Shown piece after piece: positions 60,451-64,000 of a DNA stretch of 64,000 bases. A program made the position numbers and the translations under genes. The notes beneath the pieces were generated by a model that did not search any database, was not told where the DNA came from, and saw only the letters and a program-made list of their open reading frames with translations. Numbering within the stretch: the first letter of the stretch is position 1; the number at the start of each line of letters is the position of its first letter. The DNA comes from Nageia nagi (taxonomy: Eukaryota; Pinophyta): contig JBITNC010000001.1 of the NCBI GenBank assembly GCA_050084985.1, positions 80,972,001 through 81,036,000 on the forward strand. Reading direction: 5' to 3'.

Positions 60451-60822
60451 TAATAAATCTAATCTAAGTTAATTTTTTACTAACCAAAAAGTTTGATATG
60501 AGTTAAAGTTTTAGCGTTATGGTTACGATTTAGGGGTTAGGGTCAAGGTTAGTGTTAGTGGTAAGGGTTAAGGGTAAGAGTTTAGGGTTAGGGTTAATGT
60601 ACATACACATATATTTAGATATATAATCATGTACAATGTATTCTATGATTTAAAAAATAATGATAATCATGAGCTCATATATTTTTCAATATTGTTACTA
60701 CATGGGGTGATCAATAATTAAGCTTAGAGGGAATTTTATATTTTATTTTGGTTGTTAGCATGGTAGTTAATGTCATTGGTCAAATATTGATGGACACAAT
60801 CTTCTAGGATTGATTTTCATTA
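60451..60822 (+). repeat. About 375-bp direct repeat, right copy
   Basis: It corresponds to 58681-59057, with the same order of GGGTTA words, the GTACATACACATATAT stretch and the TACTACATGGGG stretch. More telomere-like words follow at 60955-61110. Confidence 0.9.
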
Positions 60823-62799
60823 TCTTTTTAATTTTTTTACTAACCTACGTGATATTTTAAAGAAACTAATTTAGTTTTTTATTAACTTAAGTCTAACCCA
60901 AGTTGTAACATAAGTTATTTTTTTACTAACTTAAGCCTGAAAATGTTTATCAAAACCCTAAACTCTTAAAACCTAAAAAACATAAACCCTAACCCCTAAA
61001 CACTTAAAATCCTATACCCTAAAACCCTTAAGCCCTTGAACCCTAACCCTATAAACCCTAAACCTTGAACCCTTGTAAATCTACAAACACTTAAATCCCC
61101 CAAGTTAACATTTATAACACTAAGTAAAATATGTAAAACATATATTAATATTTGAAAATTAAATGTAATTAATTAATTTAAAGTAGATAAGGTTTTTATA
61201 CTTGCTTACCATTTCAACATCCACCTTTTCAATAAGTTTTGCAAAACCTTATTTGAGTCCATATTTGCTTTCATATTTTGTTGGAAGGCATTTATATTTG
61301 GAAAACTATAAAAAAAATTAATAAATATTTAGTTGTGAAGTATAAATATTAAAGAATTTATTAAATTAGTATACTTACAAACTTGGCATCCAACCCTAGC
61401 TTTCTTGTTGAACCCATATGATGTGTATCCACAGATAACGATATGAAAAATCCACATGCTTACGAAGCTTTTTGCTGATGTGAGGGTTCCTATGTTGCTA
61501 CCTGATGCTCCTTAGATGCATTGACTTTTGCCACTAATTATTTCCACACTTTTGGATCATAGTCAACCTTTCTATGGTAATGATTACGCTAAAATGGGGG
61601 TAGATTCTTTATCAAGAACCTAAAATGGTCTCTCCTCCAATTGAGGGCCCTTGGACTGCCCTTCTTAATGCAAACTTTGAAGCAAACCCATCTCCAAAAT
61701 CTCCTTCAAGAGAAATTTTAATTTTTTTTTTAGCTAAAAAATACATAATTATAAAAATTAGTTTTGAATTTCTTATAAAATAAGATTTTTTTCAAAATAT
61801 TATTAATAATAACATAAAACAATGTACTACTTTCATCTTGATATTTCCAATCAACATCTAAGTTCTTTACAAAAAAAGTGCATGCATACTTCCTTAGATG
61901 GTCATAAAAAACTTTCCCTATAAAATATTTGAAAATAAGGGTAAATTATTGTATTGCAAATATATATTTAAATGGATTGATTTTCAAACATAAATATATT
62001 AATTCTATGTACCCACTTCATTCTCAATTACTTCACCTCCTGGTTTCACTCTTATCTCAACTCCAAGTGAATCGATTGATGTGAAGAAGGTAGAGGGTTC
62101 TTGATTCACTGACTCTGCAGTTTCAACACTCATATCACCTTAAATAAATTTTTAATTAATTATTAAACAAAATGAATAATAAATAAAAAATGATAATAAT
62201 TAAAATATTTTTACAAATTTAAATTATGTAAAAATATTGCCACATGGAGTGGTTGGAGGCATAGATGTGATAGTACGTCGGCTGCAACTAGCTGTACGAA
62301 AGGTCCCATTACCTTGCATCCTTTCTATTTCTTTTTTGTTAATATATTTACTTGCTTATTTCAACACTTGCTTAAGTGTTCTCATCTGTAAAAAATTTAA
62401 ATAAATAATATTATTTATCTTATGAAATAAGTAGCAATATAGAAAATAAATTGATAATAAAATAGTACATACTAATACTTACAAATATTTTTTTGTCAAC
62501 ATCAGGTTCAATTGATTATTTCTTTCCTCTTTTTTGTCTCGTCTCTTCTTCATCAATAGACCTCCTCCTCTCATCCTCTTCATTGCTCATGATATCTAAA
62601 TAAATAAAATAAATAACCCATTAATAAACATATAATAAATAATACCTTTTAAATTAAAATTAATAATTTAAAACAAAAATAATCTCTACAAATCTTAAAA
62701 AATCTATTTAAAAATATTAAAATGTATTTAAAAACAAAAACATATTAAGATCATTAACATGTAAAAATTTAGGTTAAAAATTTGAGTTAATTTTTTTGG

Positions 62800-62935
62800 T
62801 TAAATAGGGGGGTTAAAAAATTACGTTAGGGGGCTAGGGGGGGCGATTTATGGCTTAAGACTTTAGGTTAGAGGTCGGACGTTGAAAACATTTATGTTGG
62901 GGGGGTAAAAAATTTAGGTTATAAGGGGATGGTTA
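62800..62935 (+). repeat. G-run cluster with quadruplex potential
   Basis: G runs of 6, 5 and 7 bases lie within about 45 bp (62807-62855), with another of 7 at 62899. They are in an otherwise AT-rich part of the CACTA element, just upstream of its minus-strand ATG. Confidence 0.7.
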
Positions 62936-63339
62936 ATTTTTTTTGGATATAAGGGTTAAAAATTTAGATGTTTTAAATTATATTAAACTTTTAATTTTAA
63001 ATTTATTTTATTAAATTTATTAATTAAGTTAGTTATGAAGATTAAAAAAATTATATTTTAAAAAATTATTAAAAATAAATGATAAAAAAAGTCTAATATA
63101 TAACATTTTAGTGTCTCTTTTTTCTAATAGGAATAGGAGGATCAAGATTGGAGAAGGTAATTTTCCTAAATTTTTATGCAATTATTTTCCTATATGTTTT
63201 CTTTTGGTGAATTTTCATTTTTTATTTGGTTTTGGTTATGATCTCTAGTAAAAATTTTCAAAATTGGAAAACATCCAAGATTTTTTTCCAATTTTTAGAG
63301 AATTTTGGTTAAAACCTTAAGGTTTTTTCTAATTTTTAT

Positions 63340-63570
63340 AGTGTTTTTAATAAATTTGATAAAAACCCTAGGATTTTTTTCCAAATTCTTAAAAAACCTA
63401 GCGAAAACTCTAGGTTTTTTTCTAAATTGTTAAAAATCTAGTGAAAACCCTAAATTGTTTTCTAAATTCTTAAAATCCAATGAAAACCCTAAATTTTTTT
63501 CTAAATTCTTAAAAAAATTGGTGAAAACCCTAGGGTTTATTCCAAATTCTTAAAAAATCCTTCAAATTTA
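63340..63570. repeat. Tandem repeats, about 40-60 bp units with GAAAACCCTA cores
   Basis: About five units of the form CTAAATTCTTAAAAAA, then GTGAAAACCCTA, then T-rich. They are subterminal to the inferred CACTA right end, where such elements carry repeated transposase-binding motifs. Confidence 0.65.
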
Positions 63571-64000
63571 CAAAAAAGCTTATAGTTTTTACTAGTTTCA
63601 TGTAGATTTAAGAAACACCATATTTGTTTGCCCAAATTTTTACATTTATTTGTAAAAACCTAAAAATATATAGGAAATAAATGAAAATTTGCTAGAATGT
63701 GGTAGAAAATTCTTATTTGGCTAAAACAAATCCATAAAAATGAGGTAGAATGTTGTAGAGTAACCCCCTTTTTGTTTGCACCTACCAAAATTCGAAGTAG
63801 AAATGGTTTTGAATGTGTTTGGAATGAAAGTGATGGGTGTGGGGTAGGCCCTTTTGTTATTTAGTTATTATGGGTGCCTCTTGATGGAATTCCTGACACC
63901 GATCAATGTCAAGCTCATTGTCAGGAATAACATTAGGTCTATTGTTAAGAAAAAATAAATATAATTAAAAAATTAAAAACTTATAAAATTTAAATAATAT

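Larger units (their letters stand above)
58415..62590 (-). pseudogene. CACTA-encoded protein gene, multi-exon, probably Ptta/En/Spm type
   Basis: Minus-strand exons inferred: 62590-62483 (start M-S-N-E-E-D-E-R-R-R, donor GTAAG, one internal stop); 62385 to about 62240 (acceptor TTTTACAG); about 62141-62015; about 61917-61815; about 61720-61382 (donor GTAAGTAT) with Y-D-P-K-V-W-K and T-H-H-M-G-S-T-R-K; about 61310-61212 (donor GTAAGC); and a last exon, about 58526-58415 (acceptor TTGCAG), encoding an acidic tail ending S-E-G-F. The pattern resembles plant Transposase_24 (Ptta/En/Spm) proteins. Several stops indicate decay. Exon bounds are approximate. Confidence 0.5.
57716..64000 (-). mobile_element. 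CACTA (En/Spm-like) transposon, right part outside the window
   Basis: CACTACTAGACAATAGGGGTC at 57716 matches the terminal repeat style of plant CACTA elements, preceded by TAT as a possible 3-bp target duplication. Subterminal words such as TGTCAGGAATAACAT occur near this end (58048) and again near the window end (63920), suggesting the other terminus is just beyond 64000. A split minus-strand gene lies inside. Length so far is 6,285 bp. Confidence 0.75.

Noticed and set aside
58681-60822. A true chromosome end
   Set aside because: The array is degenerate, interrupted by unique segments, flanked by single-copy-like DNA on both sides and lies inside a transposon.
1-64000. CRISPR arrays, rRNA or complete tRNA genes
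   Set aside because: No regularly spaced identical repeats with unique spacers and no full cloverleaf or rRNA core was seen; only SINE-like box A/B pairs.

Overview
The window is nuclear DNA from a large-genome seed plant. The best guess is a gymnosperm: introns exceed 20 kb, transposable elements are densely nested, and there are several Ty3/gypsy, Ty1/copia, hAT and CACTA families. The species cannot be fixed from sequence alone. There is no bacterial, organellar or CRISPR content.

One host gene was recognised, on the minus strand. It is a mitochondrial-carrier-family gene of the chloroplast ADP,ATP / PAPS carrier type (TAAC, also called PAPST1, or its envelope paralogue). Four phase-0 coding exons with canonical splice sites are present: exon 1 (47400-46966), exon 2 (23080-23024), exon 3 (21503-21441) and exon 4 (21216-21160). 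They encode residues 1-204, and the rest of the gene lies beyond base 1. Intron 1 is 23,885 bp, intron 2 is 1,520 bp, intron 3 is 224 bp and intron 4 is at least 21,159 bp. Bases 47401-64000 are 5' flank.

Layout. 1-21159 is intron 4. It holds a 24-bp minisatellite, a hAT fragment and a broken chromodomain Ty3/gypsy element (2073-17982). That element is interrupted three times: by an 8.0-kb LTR-type insertion in its 5' LTR, by a reversed copia-type solo LTR in reverse transcriptase, and by a gypsy-type solo LTR after RNase H. 23081-46965 is intron 1. It holds a short-LTR gypsy relic (23347-28365) with a hAT-like element in its 3' LTR, a complete but dead hAT element (29135-32885) carrying a solo LTR, and a second hAT gene (33996-41870). 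The second hAT gene is split by a young, apparently intact Ty1/copia element (34254-39342) with an open 1,292-codon polyprotein. 47401-57715 is AT-rich flank with SINE-like heads, a solo LTR inside a relic ORF, a nested fold-back MITE and a minisatellite. 57716-64000 is the start of a CACTA (En/Spm-like) element. A large intron of its gene holds a degenerate telomere-like array with a 370-413 bp higher-order period.

Most notable: the two LTRs of the chromovirus differ at 1 site in 821 bp on one side of an insertion and at about 12 sites in 207 bp on the other. The same LTR starts with a fold-back filler that shares a perfect 26-mer with a sequence 2 kb away. This looks like templated break repair or gene conversion, or an assembly fault. 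The nest also gives a readable relative chronology of insertions inside one gene.
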